Of a stretch of 42,486 bases of DNA, positions 7,168 to 14,883 are shown piece by piece (positions within the stretch are counted from its first letter, which is position 1; each line of letters starts with the position of its first letter). Source of the stretch: Actinomycetota bacterium. Its GTDB lineage: Bacteria; Actinomycetota; Nitriliruptoria; Nitriliruptorales; Nitriliruptoraceae. The notes under the pieces were generated by a model that worked only from the letters and a program-made list of their open reading frames with translations, searched no databases and had not been told where the DNA came from. The stretch is from contig JAFMLG010000008.1 of assembly GCA_017852335.1 (NCBI GenBank), forward strand, positions 1 through 42,486, written 5' to 3'. The position numbers were made by a program, and so were the translations under genes.

Positions 7168-7934
7168 TGGCTGAGACGATCCGGACGATCGTCCTCGACG
7201 CGAACGTGCTCGCGGCCACCGCGGTCGCGTTGGCGGCCGGCCTCGTCTCGTTCGCCTCGCCCTGCGTGCTGCCGCTCGTCCCCGGCTACCTGTCCTACGT
7301 CACGGGGCTGACCGGACAGGTCCTCGGCGGTCCCGAGGACGGTCGGGTCGCCGTCCGGGTCCGGGCCCGGCTGCTCACCGGCTCGGTGCTGTTCGTGCTG
7401 GGGTTCGCGGTGCCGTTCGCGCTGCTCGGCTGGGCCGCGGGGCTCCTGAACGTGCTCGAGCGTTCGGCCGCGGCGCAGGCCGTGATGGGTCTGGTGGTCG
7501 CGGCGCTCGGCGTCCTGCTGGCCCGCGGGCGGTTGGTGCGGGAGGTCCGGCTGGCCGGACGGGCGCCGCGGGGCGGGCTGCTCGGGGCGCCGGTCCTCGG
7601 CTTCGTGTTCGGCGTCGGGTGGACGCCCTGCCTCGGCCCGACCGCCGGGGCGATCCTGACGCTCTCCGCCGGGGTCTCCGGCGGCGTGTCCGGCCGTGGG
7701 GCGTTCCTCGGGCTCGTGTACGCGCTGGGGCTCGGCCTGCCCTTCATAGGACTGGCGGTCGGCGTCGGCCGCGCCCAGCGCGTCCTGGGGCTCCTTCGGC
7801 GGCACGCACGGCGGCTCCAGGTCGGCGGGGGCGCGCTGCTCGTCCTTGTCGGGCTCGCGATCGCGACGGGGCTCTGGGCGCGGTGGATGGTCGCGCTGCG
7901 GCCGCTCATCTCCGGGGTCGAGCTGCCGATCTGA
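7167..7934 (+). CDS. ccdA: CcdA-type thiol-disulfide electron carrier
   Basis: A 255-residue multi-spanning membrane protein with about six hydrophobic segments. It carries the two cysteines that define the CcdA/DsbD transmembrane family, Cys33 in FASPCVLPLVPGY and Cys155 in GWTPCLGPT. It moves reducing power from cytoplasmic thioredoxin across the membrane to ResA-like proteins. The ATG overlaps the stop of the thioredoxin-like lipoprotein by one base (TGATG), so donor and acceptor are translationally coupled. Length is close to CcdA (about 235 residues) and much shorter than DsbD. It belongs to the System II cytochrome c maturation set with the ResB and CcsA genes downstream, from which it is separated by an epimerase gene. 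Confidence 0.95.
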   Translation: MAETIRTIVLDANVLAATAVALAAGLVSFASPCVLPLVPGYLSYVTGLTGQVLGGPEDGRVAVRVRARLLTGSVLFVLGFAVPFALLGWAAGLLNVLERSAAAQAVMGLVVAALGVLLARGRLVREVRLAGRAPRGGLLGAPVLGFVFGVGWTPCLGPTAGAILTLSAGVSGGVSGRGAFLGLVYALGLGLPFIGLAVGVGRAQRVLGLLRRHARRLQVGGGALLVLVGLAIATGLWARWMVALRPLISGVELPI

Positions 7935-7942
7935 CGATCGCG

Positions 7943-7956
7943 GCCGCCGCGGCGGC
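7943..7956. repeat. 14-bp perfect GC palindrome
   Basis: GCCGCCGCGGCGGC is its own reverse complement. It sits 9 bp after the ccdA stop and just upstream of a putative -10 element (7962-7967). It could be an operator or part of a terminator without a T-tract. In such GC-rich DNA a chance palindrome is also plausible. Confidence 0.3.
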
Positions 7957-7961
7957 GTGGC

Positions 7962-7967
7962 TAGCCT
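7962..7967 (+). promoter_or_regulatory. putative -10 element before the epimerase gene
   Basis: TAGCCT matches the TAnnnT hexamers seen elsewhere in the window. It predicts a start near 7974 and a leader of about 31 nt that contains the GGAGG ribosome site at 7995-7999. No -35 element is evident. Confidence 0.4.
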
Positions 7968-8004
7968 CGGTCCGGCGGGGTCGCGGTCCCGGGCGGAGGC
8001 GAGC

Positions 8005-9012
8005 GTGCGGGTCCTGATCACCGGTGTGGCCGGGTTCATCGGCATGCACGTCGCGGAGCGCCTGCTGGCCCGGGGCGACGAGGTCGTCGGGTTCGACAGC
8101 CTCAACGCGTACTACGACCCGACGCTGAAGGAGGCCCGGCTCGCGCGGCTCGCGCCGCACGACGGCTTCACGTTCGTCCGCGGGCACCTCGAGGACCGGG
8201 CCGCCGTCGAGGAGGTGTTCGCCGAGCACCGTCCGGACCGCGTCGTCAACCTCGCCGCGCAGGCCGGGGTCCGGTACTCGATCGAGGATCCGCGGGCCTA
8301 CGTCGACGCCAACCTCGTCGGGTTCGCGAACGTCCTCGAGGGCTGCCGCGACCTCGGGGTCGAGCACCTCGTCTACGCCTCGTCCTCCTCCGTCTACGGC
8401 GCGAACACGAAGCTGCCGTTCGCCGTATCCGCCGCCGTCGACCACCCGGTCTCGCTGTACGCGGCGACGAAGAAGGCCAACGAGCTGATGGCGCACACCT
8501 ACAGCCATCTGTTCCGCATCCCGACGACCGGTCTGCGCTTCTTCACCGTGTACGGCCCGTGGGGCCGGCCCGATATGGCGCTGTTCCTGTTCACCCGCGC
8601 CATCCTCGCAGGCGAACCGATCCGCATCTTCAACCACGGCCGCATGCGACGGGACTTCACCTTCATCGACGACATCGCCGAGGGTGTGGTCCGGGTGCTC
8701 GACCGCCCGGCCGCGCCGGACCCGGCGTTCGACGCCGACGCCCCCGACCCGGCGACGTCGAGCGCGCCGTACCGGCTGTACAACATCGGGAACGACCGGC
8801 CGACCGAGCTCGAGCGGTACGTCGAGGTCCTCGAGGCCGAACTCGGCGTCCCGGCGATCCGTCAGTACAAGGACATCCAGCCCGGCGACGTCCCCGCGAC
8901 CTGGGCCGACGTCGACGCCCTCCGCCGCGACGTCGGGTTCGTCCCGGCGACGCCCGTCGAGGAGGGCGTGCGCCGGTTCGTCGCCTGGTACCGGGAGTTC
9001 CACGGGGTCTGA
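8005..9012 (+). CDS. UDP-glucuronate 4-epimerase-type SDR protein
   Basis: A 335-residue extended short-chain dehydrogenase. The NAD-binding GxxGxxG is at 7-13 (GVAGFIG), the catalytic YxxxK is Tyr152/Lys156 (LYAATKKANE), and the serine patch ASSSSVYG lies at 126-132. GFDSLNAYYDPTLKEARL near residue 29 and YGPWGRPDMALFLFT are typical of UDP-glucuronate 4-epimerases (CapI/LpsL group), which make UDP-galacturonate for surface polysaccharides. The GTG start has a strong GGAGG 5 nt upstream. The gene interrupts the cytochrome c maturation genes, lies in the same direction, and seems to have its own promoter. Base composition is the same as its neighbours, so there is no sign of recent transfer. 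Substrate is inferred from family resemblance; UDP-glucose 4-epimerase is less likely. Confidence 0.88.
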   Translation: MRVLITGVAGFIGMHVAERLLARGDEVVGFDSLNAYYDPTLKEARLARLAPHDGFTFVRGHLEDRAAVEEVFAEHRPDRVVNLAAQAGVRYSIEDPRAYVDANLVGFANVLEGCRDLGVEHLVYASSSSVYGANTKLPFAVSAAVDHPVSLYAATKKANELMAHTYSHLFRIPTTGLRFFTVYGPWGRPDMALFLFTRAILAGEPIRIFNHGRMRRDFTFIDDIAEGVVRVLDRPAAPDPAFDADAPDPATSSAPYRLYNIGNDRPTELERYVEVLEAELGVPAIRQYKDIQPGDVPATWADVDALRRDVGFVPATPVEEGVRRFVAWYREFHGV

Positions 9013-9070
9013 CGCGCTGTCCGAGCATGCCCTCGAACCGCTCGCCGGAGGCCCGTCCCCGGCCCGTCGG

Positions 9071-9076
9071 TACCCT
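9071..9076 (+). promoter_or_regulatory. -10 element of resB-ccsA, predicted leaderless
   Basis: TACCCT ends exactly 6 nt (CCCCCC) before the GTG of the ResB gene at 9083. Transcription normally starts about 7 nt after the hexamer, so the mRNA would begin at the start codon itself. No Shine-Dalgarno sequence is present, which agrees with leaderless translation. Confidence 0.55.
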
Positions 9077-9082
9077 CCCCCC

Positions 9083-10702
9083 GTGAGCCGTCCCGACTCC
9101 GCCGCCCCGCCCGTGATGGACCCGCCGGTGCGGCGGGCCGCGCCACCCCCGGGCCCACGCCCGCCCCACCGCGTCGTCCTCGACGCGGTCGCGATGGCCT
9201 GGCGGACGCTCACCCGCATGCGCACCGCCCTCTGGCTGCTGTTCGGCCTGGCGCTGCAGTCGGCCGTCGCGACCGTCGTCCCCCAGGCGCCGAACGTGCC
9301 CGGCACGGTCCGGGCCTGGCTGGCCGGGGAGGAGGGGCCGGGCGCCGGCGTGTCGGGGGTGCTCGACGCCCTCGGCGCGTTCGACGTCTACGGCTCGACG
9401 ATCTTCCTGGCGTTCCTGCTGCTGCTGTTCCTCAGCCTGACGGCCTGCCTCGTTCCGCGGATCCGCGGCTGGTGGCGGCTGGTCCGACGCTCGCAGCCGC
9501 CGCTGCTGCGGGCCGCCGCCCCCGACGACGTCCGGGCGGGCGTCCTCGTCGGCGGCGACCGCGACGCGGCGCTGGCCGCCGCCCGCGAGGTGCTGTCGGA
9601 CCGGATCCTCGGCGTGGCGCGGTGGCGGGTCCGGACCGCGCCCGACCAGGTGGCGGCCGAGACGGGGCTGTGGTCGCGGGAGGGCGGCAGCCTCGCGTTC
9701 CACCTCTCGTTCTACGCGCTGCTCGCCGCGATCGTGCTGGGGCAGCTGACGTCGTTCGAGGGTCAGCGGGGCGTCGTCGAGGGCGAACCCGGCTTCGTCG
9801 ACGCCGCGGTCTCGTACTGGACCTACGACCCCGGCCGGTGGTTCCCCGAGGACGCGCACGCCGGGTGGCGGCTGGACCTCGCGTCGTTCGAGGTCGACTG
9901 GATCCGCGATCCGCTCGCCCCGGGCGCCGGCCAGCCGACCGTGTTCCGCTCGGAGGTCGACGTCACGCGGCCCGATGGGACCGTCGAGCGGGCCGTCGTC
10001 GAGGGGAACCGGCCGCTCGTCGTCGACGGCCGCAAGATCCACCAGCTCGACTGGGGGTACGCGCCGCGGGTCGTCGTGCGCCAGGGTGGCGAGGTCGTCC
10101 ACGACGGCTGGGTCCCGACGCTGGCCGGCACCGGCGTGTTCTCTGGTGCGGTGAAGGCCCCGGCCGCCGAGCCCGACGTCGGCCTCGAGCTGTACCTCTA
10201 CCCCTACGCCCCCGACGGGCCCGACGGGCCGCGGCTGACCGGTGCGCCCTGGGCCGAGGCACCGGTGCTGCTGGCCTGGCAGTGGCGGGGCGACCTGCAG
10301 CTCGGGGCGACCCAGCAGACGATCACCGAGCTCGACGTGTCGCGGCTGGACCTCGAGGGCGCGGCCTGGTTGCGACCCGGCGACGTGACCGCGTTCGGCG
10401 ACGTCGAGGTGGAGTTCGTCGAGCTGCGCCGCTGGGTCGGGTTCCAGGTCTCGCGCCGGCCGCAGGTGCCGGGGCTGCTCGCGGCCTCGGCGCTGCTGAC
10501 GCTGGGGCTGGTCACGGCGCTGTACGCGTACCGCCGCCGGATCTGGGTGCTGGCTGAGCCGGCGCCCGGAGGGCCTGACGGGACGCCCCGTACCCTCCTG
10601 ACCGTCGTCGGACGCGCGTTCCAGCGGCCCGACGCCGCCGCCGAGGAGCACGCCCGGCTCGTCGACGAGCTCGCCCGACGCACCGGAGGGACGCGGACGT
10701 GA
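9083..10702 (+). CDS. resB: ResB cytochrome c biogenesis protein (System II)
   Basis: A 539-residue protein of the ResB/Ccs1 family, which with CcsA forms the heme-delivering cytochrome c synthase. Hydrophobic segments lie at about 48-66, 104-123 and 206-224, with a fourth near the C-terminus (LLAASALLTLGLVTALYAY). A large polar domain of about 240 residues lies between TM3 and TM4, as in the family. TM3 contains FHLSF with His207, at the place of the conserved heme-handling histidine. A proline-rich N-terminus (about 30 residues) precedes the first TM. The GTG at 9083 is supported by the leaderless -10 spacing rather than by a ribosome site. The stop overlaps the CcsA GTG by 4 nt. Confidence 0.93.
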   Translation: MSRPDSAAPPVMDPPVRRAAPPPGPRPPHRVVLDAVAMAWRTLTRMRTALWLLFGLALQSAVATVVPQAPNVPGTVRAWLAGEEGPGAGVSGVLDALGAFDVYGSTIFLAFLLLLFLSLTACLVPRIRGWWRLVRRSQPPLLRAAAPDDVRAGVLVGGDRDAALAAAREVLSDRILGVARWRVRTAPDQVAAETGLWSREGGSLAFHLSFYALLAAIVLGQLTSFEGQRGVVEGEPGFVDAAVSYWTYDPGRWFPEDAHAGWRLDLASFEVDWIRDPLAPGAGQPTVFRSEVDVTRPDGTVERAVVEGNRPLVVDGRKIHQLDWGYAPRVVVRQGGEVVHDGWVPTLAGTGVFSGAVKAPAAEPDVGLELYLYPYAPDGPDGPRLTGAPWAEAPVLLAWQWRGDLQLGATQQTITELDVSRLDLEGAAWLRPGDVTAFGDVEVEFVELRRWVGFQVSRRPQVPGLLAASALLTLGLVTALYAYRRRIWVLAEPAPGGPDGTPRTLLTVVGRAFQRPDAAAEEHARLVDELARRTGGTRT

Positions 10703-11838
10703 CCGACGCCCAGCTGGCCGACCTCTCCCGCGTCCTGTACTCGCCGGTGACGCTGGCGCTGTACACCGCGGCCGCCATCGCGCTGCTGGCCGCGCTGTCC
10801 CGGACCGTCGGCGGCGAGGTCGCCCGCGGCGGGGCGCTGCGCCGGCTGGGGCGCGTGCTGGCCGCCGCCGGGATCGCGGCCCACGTCGCCCACGAGGTCG
10901 TCCGCGGGCTGGCCCAGGACCGGCTGCCCCTCGGGAACATGTTCGAGGTCACGTCGCTGATGGCGCTCGTCGGCGTCGCCGGCGGGCTGTGGTACCTGCG
11001 GACGCGCCGGCGGCCCGAGCTCGAGGGGTTCGTGCTGCTCGGCGGGACGCTGCTGCTGGGGTTGGCGCTCCTGATGTACGCCGAGCCGGGTCCGCTGATG
11101 CCGATCCTCACGACGTGGTGGCGGACCTTCCACGTCTCGCTGCTGGTCGGCGGGATGGGCGTGTTCGCCGCCGGGTTCCTGTTCACGGCGCTGTACCTGC
11201 TGCGGGTGCGGATCGACGGCCTGGACGCGGACGCTGGCGAGCACCGCGGGACGTCCCCGGCCGACGCGACGGTGCCGGAGGGTGGCCCGGTCGACGGCGG
11301 TGGGGCCGCGGTCGCCGTGCGGTCCGCGCCGGACGTCGCCGCGCTGCGCCGACGCATCCCGGCCGGCCGCCTCGCCGCCGGTGTGTTCCTCGGCGCCTCG
11401 ACCGTGTCCTGGGTCTGGGCCGTCGCGCTCGAGCCGCTCTCGACCGGACTGGCGCGGATGCTGACGGTGAACGTCGCGCTCGTCGCCGCGGCGCTGCTGG
11501 CGCGGTGGTTCGCGCCGCACCTCCCGGACGCCGAGGTCCTCGACGGCATCGCGCACCGGACCGTCGCGTTCGGGTTCGTGCTCTGGACCGTCGGGACCAT
11601 CGCCGGGGCGATGTGGGCCGAGCAGTCGTGGGGCCGGTTCTGGGGCTGGGACCCGAAGGAGACCGGGGCGTTCCTGACCTGGGTCGCGTACGCCGGGTAC
11701 CTGCACGGTCGTGCGACCCGGGGCTTCCGGGGCGAGCGCGCGGCCTGGATCGGCGTCGGCGCGTTCGTCACGCTGATGGCGACCTACCTGGTGGCCAACT
11801 ACGTGATCGTCGGGCTCCACTCCTACGCGGGGCTGTAG
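10699..11838 (+). CDS. ccsA: CcsA/ResC cytochrome c synthase subunit (System II)
   Basis: A 379-residue multi-spanning membrane protein that carries heme to the outer face of the membrane for attachment to CxxCH motifs. The heme-binding WWD domain is clear at 309-322 (QSWGRFWGWDPKET). Histidines expected to ligate heme are His145 (WRTFHVS), His286 (AHRT) and His374 (GLHSY). About eight TM segments are visible. A hydrophilic insert of roughly 50 residues (172-222, rich in Ala, Asp and Gly) separates two halves and looks like an unstructured loop. The GTG start overlaps the ResB stop. The 3' end overlaps the end of the convergent menE gene by 16 bp. Confidence 0.95.
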   Translation: MTDAQLADLSRVLYSPVTLALYTAAAIALLAALSRTVGGEVARGGALRRLGRVLAAAGIAAHVAHEVVRGLAQDRLPLGNMFEVTSLMALVGVAGGLWYLRTRRRPELEGFVLLGGTLLLGLALLMYAEPGPLMPILTTWWRTFHVSLLVGGMGVFAAGFLFTALYLLRVRIDGLDADAGEHRGTSPADATVPEGGPVDGGGAAVAVRSAPDVAALRRRIPAGRLAAGVFLGASTVSWVWAVALEPLSTGLARMLTVNVALVAAALLARWFAPHLPDAEVLDGIAHRTVAFGFVLWTVGTIAGAMWAEQSWGRFWGWDPKETGAFLTWVAYAGYLHGRATRGFRGERAAWIGVGAFVTLMATYLVANYVIVGLHSYAGL

Positions 11839-12956
11839 GCCTCCGTCGCGGCGCCATCGACCAGTCGCCGCCGTTCCTCGGCGGAGACCTTCCCCATCCG
11901 GTCGCGTGGGACGCGATCCACGACGAGCAGTTGCCGCGGGGCGTGGGCCCCGCCGAGCCGATCCCCGACCTGCGTTCGCAGGTCGGCGAGGGTGACGGGG
12001 GACCGCGTGACCACGACCGCGCGGACCGACGTCCCCCACTCGGGATCCGGCACCCCGACGACGACCGCGTCGGCGACGGCCGGATGCGTGCGAAGCACGT
12101 CCGCGACCGCGACCGGATCGACGTTCACCCCCCCCGTGACGATGACGTCGTCGGCGCGTCCGAGGACCTCGAGGTGTCCGTCCACGATGCGGCCGAGATC
12201 GGAGGTCGTGAGCCAGCCCTCGGCGTCCGTCATCGGCGTGCCGTCGAGTCGCCGTGCGGCCACCGAGGGGCCGCGCAGTCGGATGCGACCGCCGTGGGCG
12301 ATCGTCACGTCCGTCCCGTCCAGCGGGGTCCCGTCGTAGACGCAGCCGCCGCAGGTCTCCGTCATGCCGTACGCGGTGACGATGCGGGCCCGGGTGGAGC
12401 GGGCCCGGTCCAACAGGGCGCCCGACGCCGGTCCACCGCCGACCAGCACGGTCCGGAAGCCGGAGAGGTCGTGGCCGGCGTCGAGCGCCCGGGTCAGCTG
12501 GGTCGGCACGACGGCGACGTGCTGCGCCGTCGTGGACGCCGCGGCCAGCGCCGCCGGGTCACCGGGATCGACGAGGACGGGGTCCGTGCCGAGCGCTCGG
12601 GCGCGGAGCAGGACAATCAGGCCCGCGACGTGACGGACCGGCAGCGCCAGCGCCCACCGTTCGCCGGGCGCGGCGTCCAGTCGGTCGTGGGCGGCGGCGA
12701 CCGCGGCGTCGAGCGCCGCCCCCGGCAGCGCGACCGCACGAGGTGTCCCGGTCGACCCGGAGGTCGTCACCACCAGCGCCGTTCCGGTGGGGACCGATCC
12801 TCGGCCCTCGAGCGCCGCCGAGACCTCCGGCGGCAGCGTCGCCGCCGGGGCGTCCGGCGGGAGGACGACGGCGGCGCCGCCGTCGTCCCACACGGTCGCG
12901 AGGTCCGCCAGCAGCGCGGCCGGGTCGGCGTCGGAGAGGCGGCGGAGGGTCGTCAT
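11823..12956 (-). CDS. menE: o-succinylbenzoate-CoA ligase
   Basis: A 377-residue member of the ANL adenylate-forming family that activates o-succinylbenzoate with CoA in menaquinone synthesis. The ATP-binding P-loop TTSGSTGTPRAV is at 64-75, the A5 motif reads TAYGMTETCGG, the hinge aspartate region TSDLGRIVDGHLEVLGRADD follows, and the catalytic lysine sits in RDRMGKV near the C-terminus. The protein is shorter than acyl-CoA ligases in general because the N-terminal subdomain is reduced, as in actinobacterial MenE. It is transcribed divergently from menB, with about 84 bp between start codons, and converges on ccsA at its 3' end. Position next to menB, A, C and D supports the assignment over other ligases. 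Confidence 0.93.
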   Translation of the reverse strand: MTTLRRLSDADPAALLADLATVWDDGGAAVVLPPDAPAATLPPEVSAALEGRGSVPTGTALVVTTSGSTGTPRAVALPGAALDAAVAAAHDRLDAAPGERWALALPVRHVAGLIVLLRARALGTDPVLVDPGDPAALAAASTTAQHVAVVPTQLTRALDAGHDLSGFRTVLVGGGPASGALLDRARSTRARIVTAYGMTETCGGCVYDGTPLDGTDVTIAHGGRIRLRGPSVAARRLDGTPMTDAEGWLTTSDLGRIVDGHLEVLGRADDVIVTGGVNVDPVAVADVLRTHPAVADAVVVGVPDPEWGTSVRAVVVTRSPVTLADLRTQVGDRLGGAHAPRQLLVVDRVPRDRMGKVSAEERRRLVDGAATEAYSPA

Positions 12957-12964
12957 CCGATGAG

Positions 12965-12971
12965 TAGCGTA
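12965..12971. promoter_or_regulatory. shared bidirectional -10 element between menE and menB
   Basis: The sequence TAGCGTA reads TAGCGT on the plus strand (12965-12970) and TACGCT on the minus strand (12971-12966), so the two -10 hexamers overlap by 5 bp. On the minus strand the hexamer ends 9 nt before the menE ATG, predicting a nearly leaderless mRNA. On the plus strand a start near 12977 gives menB a leader of about 64 nt with a GGAGG ribosome site. Confidence 0.45.
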
Positions 12972-13040
12972 GGTGCGCGCCGAGCCGCCGGGCCGAGACG
13001 GACCGGGATGACGCGGCCGGGTCCGGACGAGGAGGGTCGC

Positions 13041-13967
13041 ATGGCCCCGACGACCTTCGACCCGGCCCGCTGGGCGGTCGTCCCGGGGTTCGAGGACCTC
13101 ACCGACGTCACCTACCACCGCGCCGTCGGCGACCCGGGCGGACGCGGGACGGTCCGTATCGCCATCGACCGCCCCGAGGTCCGCAACGCCTTCCGGCCCC
13201 GGACCGTCGACGAGCTGCTCCGGACCCTCGACCACGCGCGCCGCACCCCGGACGTCGCGACGGTGCTCCTGACCGGGAACGGTCCGTCGCCGAAGGACGG
13301 CGGCTGGGCGTTCTGCTCGGGCGGCGACCAGCGCATCCGCGGGCGCGACGGGTACCGATACGACGGCGAGGCCGCTCCCGCGGAACCGGCCGACCCCGGC
13401 GGCGCGGCGCACCTCGGTCGGCTCCACATCCTCGAGGTCCAGCGGCTCATCCGGTTCATGCCGAAGGTCGTGATCGCCGTCGTCCCGGGCTGGGCCGCGG
13501 GGGGCGGACACTCCCTCCACGTCGTCTGCGACCTGACCATCGCGTCCCGGGAGCACGCACGGTTCAAGCAGACCGACCTCGACGTCGCGTCGTTCGACGG
13601 CGGGTTCGGATCCGCGTACCTCGCGCGGCAGGTCGGCCAGAAGCGTGCCCGGGAGATCTTCCTCCTCGGCCGCGAGTACTCGGCGGACGAGGCGTACGCC
13701 TGGGGTGCCGTGAACGCCGTCGTCCCGCACGCCGAGCTCGAGGCGACGGCGCTCGCGTGGGCGACGGAGATCGCCGGGAAGTCCCCGACGGCGACCCGGA
13801 TGCTGAAGTACGCCGTCAACCTCGCGGACGACGGGCTCGTCGGGCAGCAGCTGTTCGCCGGTGAGGCGACCCGCCTCGCGTACATGACCGACGAGGCGGC
13901 GGAGGGGCGCGACGCCTTCCTCGAGCGTCGCGACCCGGACTGGTCCCCGTGGCCCTACCACTACTGA
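13041..13967 (+). CDS. menB: 1,4-dihydroxy-2-naphthoyl-CoA synthase
   Basis: A 308-residue crotonase-fold enzyme that closes the second ring of the menaquinone head group from o-succinylbenzoyl-CoA. The oxyanion-hole and active-site segments are GWAFCSGGDQRIRGRDGY (88-105), PGWAAGGGHSLHVVCDL, and DLDVASFDGGFGSAYLARQ with the catalytic aspartate region. The C-terminal WSPWPYHY resembles the FPWYP-type MenB terminus. The length and the DQRIRGRDGY loop agree with the long actinobacterial MenB form. The ATG has a strong GAGGAGGG site upstream. It is the first gene of menB-menA-menC-menD, with 16 bp to menA. Confidence 0.96.
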   Translation: MAPTTFDPARWAVVPGFEDLTDVTYHRAVGDPGGRGTVRIAIDRPEVRNAFRPRTVDELLRTLDHARRTPDVATVLLTGNGPSPKDGGWAFCSGGDQRIRGRDGYRYDGEAAPAEPADPGGAAHLGRLHILEVQRLIRFMPKVVIAVVPGWAAGGGHSLHVVCDLTIASREHARFKQTDLDVASFDGGFGSAYLARQVGQKRAREIFLLGREYSADEAYAWGAVNAVVPHAELEATALAWATEIAGKSPTATRMLKYAVNLADDGLVGQQLFAGEATRLAYMTDEAAEGRDAFLERRDPDWSPWPYHY

Positions 13968-13983
13968 GCGCCGGGGACCGCGC

Positions 13984-14883
13984 GTGAACGTCTGGGTCGA
14001 GGCGGCCCGGCCGCGCACCCTGCCGGCCGCGGTCGTCCCCGTCGCCGTGGGCACCGCCACCGCTTCGGCGCTCGGCGTCCCGATCGTGGCGGTCCGCGCG
14101 GCGCTGGCGCTGGTCGTCGCGCTGGCGCTCCAGGTCGCCGTCAACTTCGCGAACGACCTCTTCGACGGGCTCGCCGGCGTCGACACGGCGGACCGGCTCG
14201 GACCGCGCCGCGTCGTCGCGGCGGGACTGGTCGCGCCGGGCGTCATGCGCCGGGCGCTCGCGGCGGCGCTCGCGGTGGCCGCCGCCGCGGGCGGGGCGCT
14301 GGCGCTGCTCGTGGATCCGTGGCTGCTGCTCGTGGGTGTCGCCGCCGGCCTCGCCACCCTCGGCTACTCGGGGGGTCGGCGGCCCTACGCGTCCCGCGGG
14401 CTCGGCGAGGCGATGGTGTTCGTGTTCTTCGGACTCGTCGCGACCGTCGGGAGCGCGTTCGTCCAGACCGGACGGATCGATGCGCTGGCCGCCGTCGCCG
14501 CCGTGCCCGTCGGTCTGCTGGCCGTTGCCCTGCTGATGGTCAACAACGTCCGCGACGTCGACACCGACGCGGCCGCCGGGAAGCGGACGCTCGCCGTCCG
14601 CCTCGGGGGCCGGCGCTACGGCCACCTCTACGGCCTGCTCCTGGTCGCCGCGGTCCTGCTCGTCCTCCCCGTCGCCGCGGTGGCCCGGTCGCCGTGGCCG
14701 CTGCTCGGGCTCCTCGCCGCCGCGCCCCTCGCGGTCACGCTCCGTCGTGCGCGCGGCGCCGCTCGCGCCGAGGGGTCGGCGCGGGGCCCGGCCTGGATCG
14801 CGGCGCTCGAGGCCACCGCCCGGACCCAGCTGGTCCTCGGACTCGGCCTCGCCGGTGGGCTCGTCACTGCGGGCCGGTGGTGA
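13984..14883 (+). CDS. menA: 1,4-dihydroxy-2-naphthoate polyprenyltransferase
   Basis: A 299-residue integral membrane prenyltransferase of the UbiA family, which joins the polyprenyl chain to 1,4-dihydroxy-2-naphthoate. The first Asp-rich motif is NFANDLFDG (about 55-62) and the second is NNVRDVDTDAAAGKRTLAVRLG (near 188-208), the diphosphate and Mg2+ binding sites. The N-terminal ARPRTLPAAVVPV is the usual MenA opening. About eight to nine TM helices are visible. A polar stretch near 255-268 (RRARGAARAEGSARG) is probably a loop. The GTG start has GGGGA upstream, and the stop overlaps the menC GTG (GTGGTGA context). The chain donor may come from the polyprenyl synthase at 37114-38154. Confidence 0.95.
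   Translation: MNVWVEAARPRTLPAAVVPVAVGTATASALGVPIVAVRAALALVVALALQVAVNFANDLFDGLAGVDTADRLGPRRVVAAGLVAPGVMRRALAAALAVAAAAGGALALLVDPWLLLVGVAAGLATLGYSGGRRPYASRGLGEAMVFVFFGLVATVGSAFVQTGRIDALAAVAAVPVGLLAVALLMVNNVRDVDTDAAAGKRTLAVRLGGRRYGHLYGLLLVAAVLLVLPVAAVARSPWPLLGLLAAAPLAVTLRRARGAARAEGSARGPAWIAALEATARTQLVLGLGLAGGLVTAGRW

Noticed and set aside
9027-9086. 19-codon ORF from ATG 9027 whose stop overlaps the resB GTG
   Set aside because: The resB -10 element lies inside it and there is no ribosome site, so it would not be on the resB transcript. Probably chance.
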